NCBI RefSeq assembly: GCF_011605345.1
Contig: NZ_JAAOXM010000001.1
Span: 930,001 to 994,000 of the forward strand
Direction: 5' to 3'
From: Burkholderia sp. D-99
GTDB lineage: Bacteria; Pseudomonadota; Gammaproteobacteria; Burkholderiales; Burkholderiaceae
DNA: 64,000 nt
In this document: one piece after another, positions 52,867-61,910 of the stretch
How the letters are laid out: each line of letters opens with the position of its first letter
Position numbering within the stretch: the stretch's first letter is position 1
The notes under the pieces: model-generated
What the model was told of the DNA's origin: nothing
Seen by the model: only the letters and a program-made list of their open reading frames with translations
The model's database searches: none
Program-made: the position numbers and the translations under genes

Positions 52867-54986
52867 CACCGCGTCTCCTCGGCCAGGCGCCATGCGTCGG
52901 TCGCATCGGTCAATACGCCGTCCTGCATCTCGTAGATCCGGTCGACCATCGACAGGATCGACGCGTCGTGCGTGACGAGCACGATCGTGCACGGCAGCGT
53001 CAGCACGTTGCGGCAGATCTCGTGCGTCGTCGCCTGATCGAGGTTCGACGAGAATTCGTCGAGGATCAGCAGGCGCGGCTCGCAATACAGCGCCCGCGCG
53101 ATCAGGAGCCGCTGCATCTGCCCGGCTGACAGGAATTTCTGCGTATCGCCGAGCGGCGTGTCGTAGCGATGGTCGAGCCGCTCGATCTCGTCGTGGATGC
53201 ACGCGAGCTTCGCCGCGTCGAACATCGCGCCGATCCGCGGCGCGGGCGCGAAGTTCGTGATGTTGTCGCGGATCGTCCCGCGAAACAGCTGATCGGACTG
53301 CGTGACGGCCGCGAGATGCTTGCGGTACTGCCGCAGGTTCACTTCCGCGAGATCGACGCCACCGACGAACAGCGTGCCGGGGCCCGGCCGCACGAGCCCG
53401 CAGATCAGGTTCAGCAGCGTCGTCTTGCCGCTGCCGGTGCGGCCGACGATCGCGATCTTGCTGCCGGCCGGCACGTCGAGCGCGATGTCGCGCAGGATCG
53501 GGCGGTTGCCGCCCTTCGGCGTGTACGACAGCGCGCGGATCGAAAGCTCGCCGTCGAACCCGTCGACCGGCCGCACGACCGCGTCCGGCGCGGGCTCCTC
53601 GGTCTCGGTCTGCAGCACGTCGGCGACGCGGTCCATGTGCACCTGCAGCACCTTGCGGCGCACGTAGAGCTGGATCGAATCGATGAACTTGTCGGCGAAC
53701 AGGTTCTTGTACTGGATGAACGCGTAGATCACGCCGATCGTGCTCTGGCCGTGCATCACGAGCCACGCGCCGTACGTGACGATCACCAGTTGCTCGACAT
53801 GCACGATCCCCTTCGAGATCGCATCGAACAGCAACTGCAGCCGCTCCTGCTGGCGCATCGCCTGCAGCTTCTGCGTGAACGCGTTGACCCACAGGCTGCT
53901 GCGCGCCGTCTCGGCCGACAGCAGCTTGATCGAGTGCGCGGAGCGGATGTTCTCGATCAGCAGCGCATCGGCTTCGGCGCCGCGCGTGAGGATCTGCGAC
54001 ATCGCGTCCTGCAGTTGCGGCTGGATTGCGAGCCGGCTCAGCGCGAACAGCACCATCCCGGCCAGGCTGATGCCGGCCAGCACGGGGCTGTAGTACAGCA
54101 TCAGCACGAGCGTCAGCGTGCAGGTGACGATATTGAGCAGCCCGCCCACGAGACCGTCGACGAGAAACCGCCCTACCTCCGACACCGACGACACGCGCGA
54201 AATCGAATCACCCGTGTTGTGGAACAGGAAATAGCCGATCGGCAGCCGCGCGAGATGCCCGACCATGTTCGCCGACAACTGCTGCGACACGATGTTGCGC
54301 AGGTAGCTCTTGATGTTGCCGACGAGGTTCGCGTAGAGCGTGTCGAACAGGAACACGATCGCGAACAGGATCGTCAGCAGGTACAGGATGTCGACGTCGG
54401 TCTTCTTCAGCGCCTCGTCGATCGTCAGTTGCACGTACGACGGGCCGAGCAGCAGCAGGAGCTGCGCGGCGACGCCGCCCGCGATGCCGATCGCGAGGCT
54501 CTTGCGGATGCCGGTCAGACCTTCGAGGTAATCACGCAGCCGGATCCGGTCGGCCTGCCCCGCCCGCGTGAAGCCGATGTCCGGGTTCAGTTCGAGCGCA
54601 TAGCCCGTGATGTGCGTGAGCGCCTGCGCGAGCGGCAGCTTCGTTTCGCCGAGCGCGGGATCGACGATGTGCACGCTGCCGTAGCCGACCTTCGTCAGCA
54701 CGACATAGTGGTTCATCCCCCAGTGCAGGATGCACGGCGTCTTGAGCGCGTCGAGCTCGCCCGCGTCGAACTGCAGCGCGCGTGCGCGCAGGCCGAGATC
54801 GTTCGAGATCTCCATCAGGTCGAAGAACGACAGCCCGGAATCGATCCGGACCGGATAGCGGTTGCGCAGCGTGCGCAACGTCGTTTCGCGCCCGTGCCAC
54901 GACGCGATCATCGCGAGGCAGGCCAGGCCGCACTCCGTCACCTCGTCCTGCAGGACCGGACGGACTTTACGCGTATTGAAGAGCAT
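52866..54986 (-). CDS. C39-peptidase ABC exporter for double-glycine peptides
   Basis: A 706-residue peptidase-containing ABC transporter (CvaB type). The N-terminal C39 domain has Gln13, Cys19 (TECGLACLAM), His93 (HWGMNHYVVL) and Asp109 (IVDPALG). Six transmembrane helices occupy about 155-430. The ATPase has Walker A GRTGSGKTT, signature LSAGQMQRLLIARAL and LLILDEFSSNLD. It cleaves leaders after a Gly-Gly pair and exports the mature peptide. ATG 54986 is the normal family start (MLFNTRKVRPVLQDE). Two leader-bearing peptides are encoded just upstream. Confidence 0.95.
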   Translation of the reverse strand: MLFNTRKVRPVLQDEVTECGLACLAMIASWHGRETTLRTLRNRYPVRIDSGLSFFDLMEISNDLGLRARALQFDAGELDALKTPCILHWGMNHYVVLTKVGYGSVHIVDPALGETKLPLAQALTHITGYALELNPDIGFTRAGQADRIRLRDYLEGLTGIRKSLAIGIAGGVAAQLLLLLGPSYVQLTIDEALKKTDVDILYLLTILFAIVFLFDTLYANLVGNIKSYLRNIVSQQLSANMVGHLARLPIGYFLFHNTGDSISRVSSVSEVGRFLVDGLVGGLLNIVTCTLTLVLMLYYSPVLAGISLAGMVLFALSRLAIQPQLQDAMSQILTRGAEADALLIENIRSAHSIKLLSAETARSSLWVNAFTQKLQAMRQQERLQLLFDAISKGIVHVEQLVIVTYGAWLVMHGQSTIGVIYAFIQYKNLFADKFIDSIQLYVRRKVLQVHMDRVADVLQTETEEPAPDAVVRPVDGFDGELSIRALSYTPKGGNRPILRDIALDVPAGSKIAIVGRTGSGKTTLLNLICGLVRPGPGTLFVGGVDLAEVNLRQYRKHLAAVTQSDQLFRGTIRDNITNFAPAPRIGAMFDAAKLACIHDEIERLDHRYDTPLGDTQKFLSAGQMQRLLIARALYCEPRLLILDEFSSNLDQATTHEICRNVLTLPCTIVLVTHDASILSMVDRIYEMQDGVLTDATDAWRLAEETR

Positions 54987-55130
54987 GGTCGGGCACCCGG
55001 GGCGCGACGACGCGCCGCCCCGGGCCTTCCGTTGCAAGCCGTGGCGGGTCGTGCGCGATACGCATGGGCGCAGCCGGCACGCAGCCGGCTGCGACAAAAG
55101 ATCGGTGTTACGGGCCGCTTGGCGAGTCGC

Positions 55131-55316
55131 TCAGCGCGACGAGCCGAGCGACATCCGGAACTGTTCGACGGCGTGGGTCTGGTACTGGGTCATCAGGCCC
55201 TGGATCGTGGTCCCGATCGACTGATTGACGAGATCGACCGTATAGGCGGCCGAATTGGAGTAAAGCGACGCGCCGCCGCGAATCTGGCGGGCCTGTTCTT
55301 CCGTGATGTCTCGCAT
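55131..55316 (-). CDS. Double-glycine leader peptide 1 (putative microcin/bacteriocin precursor)
   Basis: A 61-residue precursor with leader MRDITEEQARQIRGG and a 46-residue mature part beginning ASLYSNSAAYTVDLVN. Seven of its 15 leader positions are identical with the second peptide, including EQ, R10 and the Gly-Gly pair. It lies 144 bases upstream of the C39 exporter gene on the same strand. The mature part is mildly amphipathic with no cysteine. Function could be antibacterial or signalling; unknown. Start ATG 55316 has AAGG upstream with a long spacer. Confidence 0.8.
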   Translation of the reverse strand: MRDITEEQARQIRGGASLYSNSAAYTVDLVNQSIGTTIQGLMTQYQTHAVEQFRMSLGSSR

Positions 55317-55511
55317 TTGTTGTGGCCTTTATATTGTCGGAATACCCGCCACCGTCAGCCAATTGAAATCACAATGGCTGTTCACTTTATTACGGGGATA
55401 ATCCGGCACTCCTGCCTCCTGATAATCGCCCGAACCGAAAACAATGCATTCCGGATTCGCTTTATTTCCACTGCGGCGATCGATTCTTTTCCTTCTGTTT
55501 CGCAGCATTTC

Positions 55512-55534
55512 GCGCGGGGGGCGCCTCCCCGCGC
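55512..55534 (-). terminator. GC-rich hairpin between the two peptide genes
   Basis: An 8-base perfect stem GCGCGGGG / CCCCGCGC with a 7-base loop begins eight bases after the peptide 2 stop. There is no T-run. It may attenuate readthrough, protect the short peptide 2 transcript, or both. Confidence 0.45.
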
Positions 55535-55541
55535 ACGGCGG

Positions 55542-55715
55542 TTACTTGCCGGTGTTATTGAACGTCTTCGGGTTCTGCAGGTAATTACCGAGGCTCGGCA
55601 GGAACTGGCCGAGCGCGGTCACCACCGGCGCGGCGTCAACGGCGAGGCTACCCAGCGAGCTGATCGCACCGCCGCCATGCACATTCCTGACCTGTTCCGT
55701 CGTCATGACCTTCAT
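55542..55715 (-). CDS. Double-glycine leader peptide 2 (putative microcin/bacteriocin precursor)
   Basis: A 57-residue precursor. Leader MKVMTTEQVRNVHGG precedes a 42-residue mature part (GAISSLGSLAVDAAPVV...), hydrophobic and glycine-containing, without cysteine. ATG 55715 has GGAG at a 6-base spacing. The frame is open further upstream to 55760 but that part lacks a ribosome site. It is the first gene of the export operon, followed by a hairpin and then peptide 1. A two-component bacteriocin is one possibility; two independent peptides is another. Confidence 0.8.
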   Translation of the reverse strand: MKVMTTEQVRNVHGGGAISSLGSLAVDAAPVVTALGQFLPSLGNYLQNPKTFNNTGK

Positions 55716-55996
55716 CATTCTCTCCTCGTAAAAAATAAAGATGATGCAAAGAACCTTCATTGAAAGACAAACGGCTTTTAATCCCTAGCGACTTGTTAAT
55801 CTAATAATCACTGCGATTACGAGCCGAAATCAGGCTATCATGCGAGCGCATCGGAATTCAATGGAGGACACACTCTTACAGGCGCGCTTTCCGATGCGCC
55901 ACGGGTGGCATGCATTCAAGCTGTTTGAATTTCAATTTCAATACGTTTAAATCCCGCCGCAATGCGTTGCGGCACGGGCAGGAGACGGAGACGGCC

Positions 55997-57412
55997 ATGT
56001 TTGAAACGAGGCGCGCGAATCGCGGATCGGCGACGCAGAGTGCGGGTAATTCCCTATCAAGTTTTTCGACTAGGTGGAATCCCCGACTTGCAACCCTAAC
56101 ATTGTTCGCTGTAACAGTGACTGGCGTATCGGCAAACGCGCATGCGTTCTGCCTCGACACGGCCTACCAATACGCGTCCGTGCACGATCCGCGCTATCTC
56201 CAGGCGCGCAGCGAATACGATGCGGCCCGCCAGAAATTCCCCGAAGCACGTGCGCAGATGTTGCCGCAGGCCGCCGCGCAACTCGAATGGGGACGCTACG
56301 GTACGCACGCAAACCTGTTCGGCATCGACGTCAGCGGATCGAGCAATGCCGCATACGGTTCCGCGCAGGTCACGCAGGCGCTGTTCAACGTGCCCTACCT
56401 GTACGACATGCGGCGCGCCACCGAGTATGAGGAATCGGCGAAACAGAAGCTCGAGGTGGCAAGGCAGGACCTGATCCTGCGCGTCGCGAACGCGTGCTTC
56501 GACCTGCTGAGCGCGCGCGAGAAACTGCAGTCGGCCGACGACGAAGTGAACGCGCTCACCCGGCTCGAAAGCGATACGCGACGCATGGCACAGCTCGGGA
56601 TGAAGACGATCGGCGATACCGCCGAAATCGAGGCGCGCCGCAGTCTCGCGGAATCCGACGAAGCCCTCGCGCAAACCGACGTGGACGCGCGCCGCGCGCG
56701 CTACGAGACGCTGCTCGGTTCGACGATCGATTTCTCGCGCTGGCCGCGGCTCGCGATGCGCGGTTCGTCGCCGCGCATTCCGTCGGGCGAATACGCGCCG
56801 CAGGACAACCCCGCGTACCAGCAGGCGTATCGCGACGTCCAGGTCGCGCGGCTCGCCGCGAAGCGCGTCAGCGCCGAGCACCTGCCGACCGTCGACCTGT
56901 TCGCGTCGTATTCTCGCGGGCTCAACCCGAACCTGCGCGGGCTCACCGATCGTTCGGACTTCCATCAAAGCGCAGTCGGCGTGCAGGTGACGATCCCGAT
57001 CTTCTCCGGCGGCAGCGTGTACTACCGGCAGGTGGAAGCCGAACACGTGACCGAGCAGTACCGCAACCGGCTGCGCGAGGTCGAGGAGCAACTGGGCACC
57101 GATCATCGCGAGGCGCTGTCGGCGCTCGAATCGGTCGGCAAGCGCATTCGCGCGCTGCAGCAGTCGCTGCAGGCCGCACGTCTCGCGTACGATTCGTCGA
57201 TGAAGGCGCATCAGGTCGGCTACAGCACGACGTACGAAACGCTGAACCTGCGACGCGACATCTCGGGCATCCGGCAGAAACTGTTCGACAGCTATCTCGA
57301 TGCGCTGAAGCTGCAGTTGAAGCTGAAAAGCGTGCTGGGCACGCTCGACGAGCAGTCGCTGATCGCGGTGGACAGTTTCCTCGAAAGCAATGCGGCGAGC
57401 GGCCGCGGTTAA
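55997..57412 (+). CDS. TolC-family outer-membrane efflux protein
   Basis: A 471-residue TolC homologue. Residues about 30-60 form a signal peptide (LATLTLFAVTVTGVSANAHA). The duplicated TolC fold with long helical segments follows (LEVARQDLILRVANACFDLLSAREKL, VEEQLGTDHREALSALESVGKRI). It provides the outer-membrane channel for the HlyD/ABC exporter encoded divergently. ATG 55997 has GGAG upstream; an earlier frame start at 55910 is not needed. The 280 bases between it and peptide 2 are AT-rich and hold the divergent promoters. Confidence 0.92.
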   Translation: MFETRRANRGSATQSAGNSLSSFSTRWNPRLATLTLFAVTVTGVSANAHAFCLDTAYQYASVHDPRYLQARSEYDAARQKFPEARAQMLPQAAAQLEWGRYGTHANLFGIDVSGSSNAAYGSAQVTQALFNVPYLYDMRRATEYEESAKQKLEVARQDLILRVANACFDLLSAREKLQSADDEVNALTRLESDTRRMAQLGMKTIGDTAEIEARRSLAESDEALAQTDVDARRARYETLLGSTIDFSRWPRLAMRGSSPRIPSGEYAPQDNPAYQQAYRDVQVARLAAKRVSAEHLPTVDLFASYSRGLNPNLRGLTDRSDFHQSAVGVQVTIPIFSGGSVYYRQVEAEHVTEQYRNRLREVEEQLGTDHREALSALESVGKRIRALQQSLQAARLAYDSSMKAHQVGYSTTYETLNLRRDISGIRQKLFDSYLDALKLQLKLKSVLGTLDEQSLIAVDSFLESNAASGRG

Positions 57413-57638
57413 GCGCGGTTCGACGTGCATCGCCATCGCGCAAATGGTTGTACACGCAACCTTGATGGACAATGCCGATGCGCCCGCCGATCGATCTGCC
57501 GATCCATCGCAGCCGGCGCGGAGCGATAACGTCCCGTCGTTCGCGCAATCTTGCGTCCGACCCCGCTCGATCACCCGACGCAAGACACCATCCCGGATGC
57601 GCGCCACGCCCTCACGGCGTGCAGGGGTATACGCGATG

Positions 57639-57667
57639 TTGCGTCCAAAAAAAACTTTGCCTAGAGT
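57639..57667 (+). promoter_or_regulatory. Sigma70-type promoter of the amidase operon
   Basis: TTGCGT (57639-57644) and TAGAGT (57662-57667) are separated by 17 bases. The transcript would start near 57674 and run about 220 bases before amiE, covering the antiterminator and terminator. The -10 box matches four of six positions. Confidence 0.55.
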
Positions 57668-57776
57668 GCATCCCATCGATCCGGCGGACAAAGACGTCCC
57701 ACGATCGTGCGCAGCGCGCGCCCGCTAGCCCGCGCTTCGCCGGCCCCGCACCGGGCCACCCATCCGCATTCCCGTT

Positions 57777-57817
57777 ATCCGACAGCGTTGTCGGATGAAC
57801 GGACCGGCAAAGAAGCC
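57777..57817 (+). promoter_or_regulatory. ANTAR dual-hexaloop antiterminator RNA (AmiR target)
   Basis: Hairpin 1 has stem ATCCGAC (57777-57783), loop AGCGTT and stem GTCGGAT (57790-57796). After 9 bases, hairpin 2 has stem GGC (57806-57808), loop AAAGAA and stem GCC (57815-57817). Both are hexaloops with A at position 1 and G at position 4, the known ANTAR recognition pattern. The 3' side of hairpin 2 overlaps the 5' arm of the terminator that starts at 57814, so the two structures exclude each other. AmiR, encoded in the same operon, should bind here to allow readthrough into amiE. Confidence 0.82.
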
Positions 57818-57851
57818 CTTGCCTCGCTCGTCGAGGCAAGGGCTTTTTTTT
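57814..57851 (+). terminator. Regulated intrinsic terminator in the amiE leader
   Basis: A 13-base perfect stem AGCCCTTGCCTCG / CGAGGCAAGGGCT with a 5-base loop is followed by eight T. It ends about 43 bases before the amiE ATG. Located directly after the ANTAR element, it is the attenuator relieved by AmiR. Confidence 0.92.
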
Positions 57852-57894
57852 GTCTTTCGAAAACGCACGTCTTCACCCGAACCAGGAGCACACC

Positions 57895-58932
57895 ATGCGT
57901 CATGGCGATATTTCCAGCAGCAACGACGCCGTCGGCGTCGCCGTCGTCCAGTACAAGATGCCGCGCCTGCATACGCGCGCCGACGTGATCGCGAACGCCC
58001 GCGAAATCGCGGAGCGCGTGGTCGGCATCAAGCGCGGCCTGCCCGGCATGGACCTCATCGTGTTTCCCGAGTATTCGACACACGGGATCATGTACGACGC
58101 GAAGGAGATGTACGACACGGCATCGACGATTCCCGGCGAGGAAACCGACATCTTCGCGGCCGCGTGCCGCAAGGCGAACGTGTGGGGCGTGTTCTCGCTG
58201 ACCGGCGAGCGCCACGAGGAACACCCGAACAAGGCGCCGTACAACACGCTCGTGCTGATCAACAACAAAGGCGAGATCGTGCAGAAGTACCGCAAGATCA
58301 TGCCGTGGGTACCGGTCGAAGGCTGGTATCCGGGCGACTGCACGTATGTCGCCGAAGGGCCGAAGGGGCTCAAGATCAGCCTGATCATCTGCGATGACGG
58401 CAACTACCCGGAGATCTGGCGCGACTGCGCGATGCGCGGCGCCGAACTCGTCGTGCGCTGCCAGGGCTACATGTACCCGGCGAAGGACCAGCAGGTGCTC
58501 GTGTCGAAGGCGATGGCGTTCATGAACAACTGCTATGTCGCGGTCGCGAATGCGTCCGGGTTCGACGGCGTGTATTCGTATTTCGGCCACTCGGCGATCG
58601 TCGGCTTCGACGGCCGCACGCTCGGCGAATGCGGCGAGGAAGAAAACGGCGTGCAATATGCGGAGCTGTCGGTGAGCCTGATCCGCGACGCGCGCCGCAA
58701 CATGCAGTCGCAGAACCACCTGTACAAGCTGCTGCACCGCGGCTACACGGGCAAGATCGGTTCCGGCGAATCGCCGAACGGCGTCGCGCAATGCCCGTTC
58801 GAGTTCTATGCGAACTGGGTGAACGACCCGGACGGCACGCGCCAGGCCGTCGAGAAGCTCACGCGCGCGACGCCCGGCACGCCCGAATGCCCGATCGAAG
58901 GCATTCCGTCCGAAGCGCCCGCGCACCGCTGA
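57895..58932 (+). CDS. amiE: Aliphatic amidase
   Basis: A 345-residue aliphatic amidase of the nitrilase superfamily, aligning from residue 1 with the Pseudomonas aeruginosa enzyme ([11 protein letters not shown]). The catalytic triad is Glu59 (VFPEYS), Lys134 (YRKI) and Cys166 (IICDDGN). It hydrolyses short aliphatic amides such as acetamide to the acid and ammonia in the cytoplasm. ATG 57895 follows an AGGAG ribosome site. First gene of the operon; its leader carries an ANTAR-controlled terminator, so expression should depend on amide sensing by AmiC/AmiR. Confidence 0.97.
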   Translation: MRHGDISSSNDAVGVAVVQYKMPRLHTRADVIANAREIAERVVGIKRGLPGMDLIVFPEYSTHGIMYDAKEMYDTASTIPGEETDIFAAACRKANVWGVFSLTGERHEEHPNKAPYNTLVLINNKGEIVQKYRKIMPWVPVEGWYPGDCTYVAEGPKGLKISLIICDDGNYPEIWRDCAMRGAELVVRCQGYMYPAKDQQVLVSKAMAFMNNCYVAVANASGFDGVYSYFGHSAIVGFDGRTLGECGEEENGVQYAELSVSLIRDARRNMQSQNHLYKLLHRGYTGKIGSGESPNGVAQCPFEFYANWVNDPDGTRQAVEKLTRATPGTPECPIEGIPSEAPAHR

Positions 58933-59000
58933 ACCCACGCCCTGCCCTGCCGTTCGCGCCGCGTGCGCGAACGGCTCCGTCCCACTCTGGAGCCTTCATC

Positions 59001-59483
59001 ATGCTCGGTGTCGCTCTCTTCTTCATTGGCGCGGTGCTGGTCGTCAACGGCGTCGCGCTCACCGGCCGCATCGAACCGCGCGACGCGGCCGGCCTGAACC
59101 TGCTCGTCGGGCTGCTCGCGCTGCTGATCAACCTCGCCGGCCTCGTGCAGGCGTCGGCGCCACCGCAGTTTTTCTCGAGCGCGGGCGGGCTGCTGTTCGC
59201 GTTCACGTACCTGTATCTCGCCGCCGTCCAGTGGCGCGGGCTGCAAGGCGCGGGCCTCGGCTGGTACTGCCTGTTCGTCGCAATCAGCGCGCTCGTTTAT
59301 GCAGGCACGTCGCACGACGTGCGCTTCGGTGCGATGTGGCTGCTGTGGTCGAGCCTGTGGTTCCTGTTCTTCGTCGCGCTAGGGCTGAAGCGGACTGTGC
59401 GCTTCCTGCCCGGCTACACGATCGCGATCGGCGTCGGCACCTGCTGGCTGCCCGGCATGCTGATGATGACGGGGAGGTGGTAA
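59001..59483 (+). CDS. amiS: AmiS/UreI-family amide channel
   Basis: A 160-residue inner-membrane protein with about six helices, starting MLGVALFFIGAVLVVNGVALTGRIE. Its features match the AmiS/UreI family of amide and urea channels. It probably admits the amide substrate. ATG 59001 follows TGGAG. Its TAA stop shares one base with the ATPase ATG (TAATG), so the two are coupled. Confidence 0.93.
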   Translation: MLGVALFFIGAVLVVNGVALTGRIEPRDAAGLNLLVGLLALLINLAGLVQASAPPQFFSSAGGLLFAFTYLYLAAVQWRGLQGAGLGWYCLFVAISALVYAGTSHDVRFGAMWLLWSSLWFLFFVALGLKRTVRFLPGYTIAIGVGTCWLPGMLMMTGRW

Positions 59484-60322
59484 TGAGCGCACGCGACACG
59501 CCGCTTGCCACCGATCCGCTCGCCGGGCACCGCATCGCCGAAGCCCCGTTCTACCAGCCGGCCGGCGCCGAGGCCGACTGGTTCGAGGCGGCCTGCCGCC
59601 ATCACCTGCCGGTGCTGCTGAAAGGGCCGACCGGTTGCGGCAAGACACGCTTCGTCGAATACATGGCGTGGCGCATGGGCCTGCCGCTGATCCAGGTCGC
59701 GTGCAACGACGACACGGCGGCGGCCGACCTGACGGGCCGCCACCTGCTCGACGCCGACGGCACCTACTGGGCCGACGGGCCGCTCACGCTCGCGGCGCGA
59801 CACGGGGCAATCTGCTATCTCGACGAGATCGTCGAGGCGCGCCCCGACGCGACGGTCGTGATCCACCCGCTAACCGACTCGCGGCGCGTGCTGCCGCTCG
59901 ACCGGCTCGGCGAGGTCGTGCATGCGCATCCGGATTTCCATCTGGTGATCTCGTACAACCCCGGCTATCACGGCGAGCATCGGCGGCTGAAGCCGTCGAC
60001 GCGGCAACGTTTCGTCGCGATCGACTTCGGCTATCCGGATGCCGCGCACGAGGCCGACGTCGTCGTGCGCGAAAGCGGTGCCGACCGCGAAACCGCGCGC
60101 CGGCTCGTCGACCTCGCGCAGCGCACGCGCGCGCTGGCGCAGGCGGGCAACGGTCTCGACGAAGGCGCGTCGACGCGCCTGCTCGTGCATGCGGCCCGGC
60201 TGATCGTCGCGGGGCTCGCTCCGCTCGATGCGTGCCGGATCGCGATCAGCGACGCGGCAACCGACGACGCCGATACGCGTGCCGCGTTGCAGACGATGGC
60301 CGCCGCGTACTTCGCGACATGA
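59483..60322 (+). CDS. MoxR/NorQ-type AAA+ ATPase of the amidase operon
   Basis: A 279-residue AAA+ ATPase of the CbbQ/NorQ group. Walker A is KGPTGCGKTRF, Walker B is AICYLDEIVEARPDAT and a sensor asparagine is in LVISYNPGYH. It is coupled on both sides, with the VWA gene downstream (ATGA). Such ATPases work with a VWA protein to insert metals or activate an enzyme. It takes the place that AmiB occupies in the Pseudomonas amidase operon. What it acts on here is not known, since AmiE needs no metal. Confidence 0.9.
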   Translation: MSARDTPLATDPLAGHRIAEAPFYQPAGAEADWFEAACRHHLPVLLKGPTGCGKTRFVEYMAWRMGLPLIQVACNDDTAAADLTGRHLLDADGTYWADGPLTLAARHGAICYLDEIVEARPDATVVIHPLTDSRRVLPLDRLGEVVHAHPDFHLVISYNPGYHGEHRRLKPSTRQRFVAIDFGYPDAAHEADVVVRESGADRETARRLVDLAQRTRALAQAGNGLDEGASTRLLVHAARLIVAGLAPLDACRIAISDAATDDADTRAALQTMAAAYFAT

Positions 60323-61878
60323 GCGCGCTGCAACTCGCCCGCTTCCTGCACGGGATGACCGCGCACGAGACCGACGTGCGGCTCGACGATGCGGCGCTGC
60401 GCGCGACGCTCGGTCATGCCGCGCTGCGCGTGCCCGGTGCGTTGCCGCCCGATGCGCGCATCGCGGCGGCCGCGCACGCGCTTGCTCACTGGCTGCATTC
60501 GCCGTCGGGCGAACCGGTCGACACACTGACGCCGATCGGCCTCGCCATCGCCGGCCTGATCGAGGATGCGCGTGTCGAGGCGCTGCTCGCGCGCGCATGG
60601 CCGGGGCTCGCGACCTTCTGGGCGCCCGCGTTCGCGCCGATCGACCGTGAAGGGCTCACGTTCGGCCGTCTGTGCGCGCGGCTGGCAAAAGCGTTGTTCG
60701 ATCCGTCGTATCGCGACGGCAACCCGTGGGTGGACAAGGGCGTACAGCTGTTCAACGAACGTCGCGACACGCTCGACGATTACCGTGCGTTTCGCACGAT
60801 TGCATCGCGGCTCGCGAACGATCTCGGCCAGATGCGCGTGCGCTTCGAACCCGACGACGGCGCATGGCTGCCCTATCGCGACGACAACGCGTGGCTGTGG
60901 GCGCAGCCGGCCTCCGCGGCGGCCGAACAGGCGGGCTCCGACGGCGTCGAGATGTCGGCCTCGACCGGCGGTCACAGCGACGAACCCGACGACGAACCGC
61001 CGCCCGCGCCCGATGCACCGCGCTATCCCGAGTGGAATTGCCACACGCAACGCGAACGACGCGACTGGACGACGATCGTCGAACGTGCGCCAGCCACGTC
61101 CGTGCCGCCTCGTTCGCTTGCTGCGCTGATCGAAGCCGACCGCCGCACGGCGAAGCGGATGCCGGCCGCCCGCGCGCCGGAGATGCTGCGACGCGTCGGC
61201 CGCCAGCTCGACGGCGATGCACTCGACGTCGATGCGGCGATCGCCGCACGGATCTCACACCGCGCCGGGCATGCGCCCGATCCGCGCGTGTTCCGTCGCC
61301 GCGTGCCGCACGACGCGCGCGGGCCCGTGCTGATCCTGCTCGACTTGTCGGCGTCGACGGCCGCGCAGGTCGCCACGCTCGAGAAGCGCGCGGCGTTCGT
61401 GCTCGGCGACCTGTTCGACCGGCAGCGGCGGCGCTGGGCCGTGCACGGCTACACGTCGGACGGCCGGCATCGCGTGTACTACGCGCGCTTCAAGGATTTC
61501 GGCGAAGCGTTCGACGCCCGGCGTCGTGCGGCGCTGCTGGCGGCCGACAGCGGGATGAGCACCCGCACGGGCGCGGCACTGCGGCATGCGCTGGCGTTGC
61601 TGCGCCGCGAAGCCGCGAGCGCGCGGGCCGCCGTGCTGATGATCGGCGATGGCGAAGCCGCCGACATCGACGTGTTCGACCCCCGCTACCTCGTCGAGGA
61701 TGCACGTCACGCGGCACGCCAGGGCCGGCAGCGCGGCGTCGCGATCGCCGGTTTGTCGTTCGGCGCACCGCCCGGGTTGTCTACAATACTTGGCGTCGGC
61801 CCGCGCTGCGTCCACGCGGCGAACGGCGACGCATTGCCCGCCGTCGTCGCGCACGCGGCCGGGCGCCTGAGCGCGTGA
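60319..61878 (+). CDS. NorD/CbbO-like von Willebrand A protein
   Basis: A 519-residue protein with an alpha-helical N-terminal half, a variable acidic linker (about 205-240) and a C-terminal von Willebrand A domain whose MIDAS motif is LLDLSAST. It is the usual partner of NorQ/CbbQ-type AAA+ ATPases. ATG 60319 overlaps the ATPase stop. In this operon it presumably forms a chaperone complex that acts on the amidase or channel; that role is inference. Confidence 0.9.
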   Translation: MSALQLARFLHGMTAHETDVRLDDAALRATLGHAALRVPGALPPDARIAAAAHALAHWLHSPSGEPVDTLTPIGLAIAGLIEDARVEALLARAWPGLATFWAPAFAPIDREGLTFGRLCARLAKALFDPSYRDGNPWVDKGVQLFNERRDTLDDYRAFRTIASRLANDLGQMRVRFEPDDGAWLPYRDDNAWLWAQPASAAAEQAGSDGVEMSASTGGHSDEPDDEPPPAPDAPRYPEWNCHTQRERRDWTTIVERAPATSVPPRSLAALIEADRRTAKRMPAARAPEMLRRVGRQLDGDALDVDAAIAARISHRAGHAPDPRVFRRRVPHDARGPVLILLDLSASTAAQVATLEKRAAFVLGDLFDRQRRRWAVHGYTSDGRHRVYYARFKDFGEAFDARRRAALLAADSGMSTRTGAALRHALALLRREAASARAAVLMIGDGEAADIDVFDPRYLVEDARHAARQGRQRGVAIAGLSFGAPPGLSTILGVGPRCVHAANGDALPAVVAHAAGRLSA

Positions 61879-61910
61879 CGGCCCTCCCCGGAAGAGACAG
61901 GAACGATCGA

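Larger units (their letters stand above)
57413..57894. other. Gene-free leader region of the amidase operon
   Basis: About 480 bases after the TolC gene. The left part (57413-57635) holds no supported gene. The right part holds a sigma70-type promoter, an ANTAR RNA element and an intrinsic terminator described separately. Confidence 0.7.
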
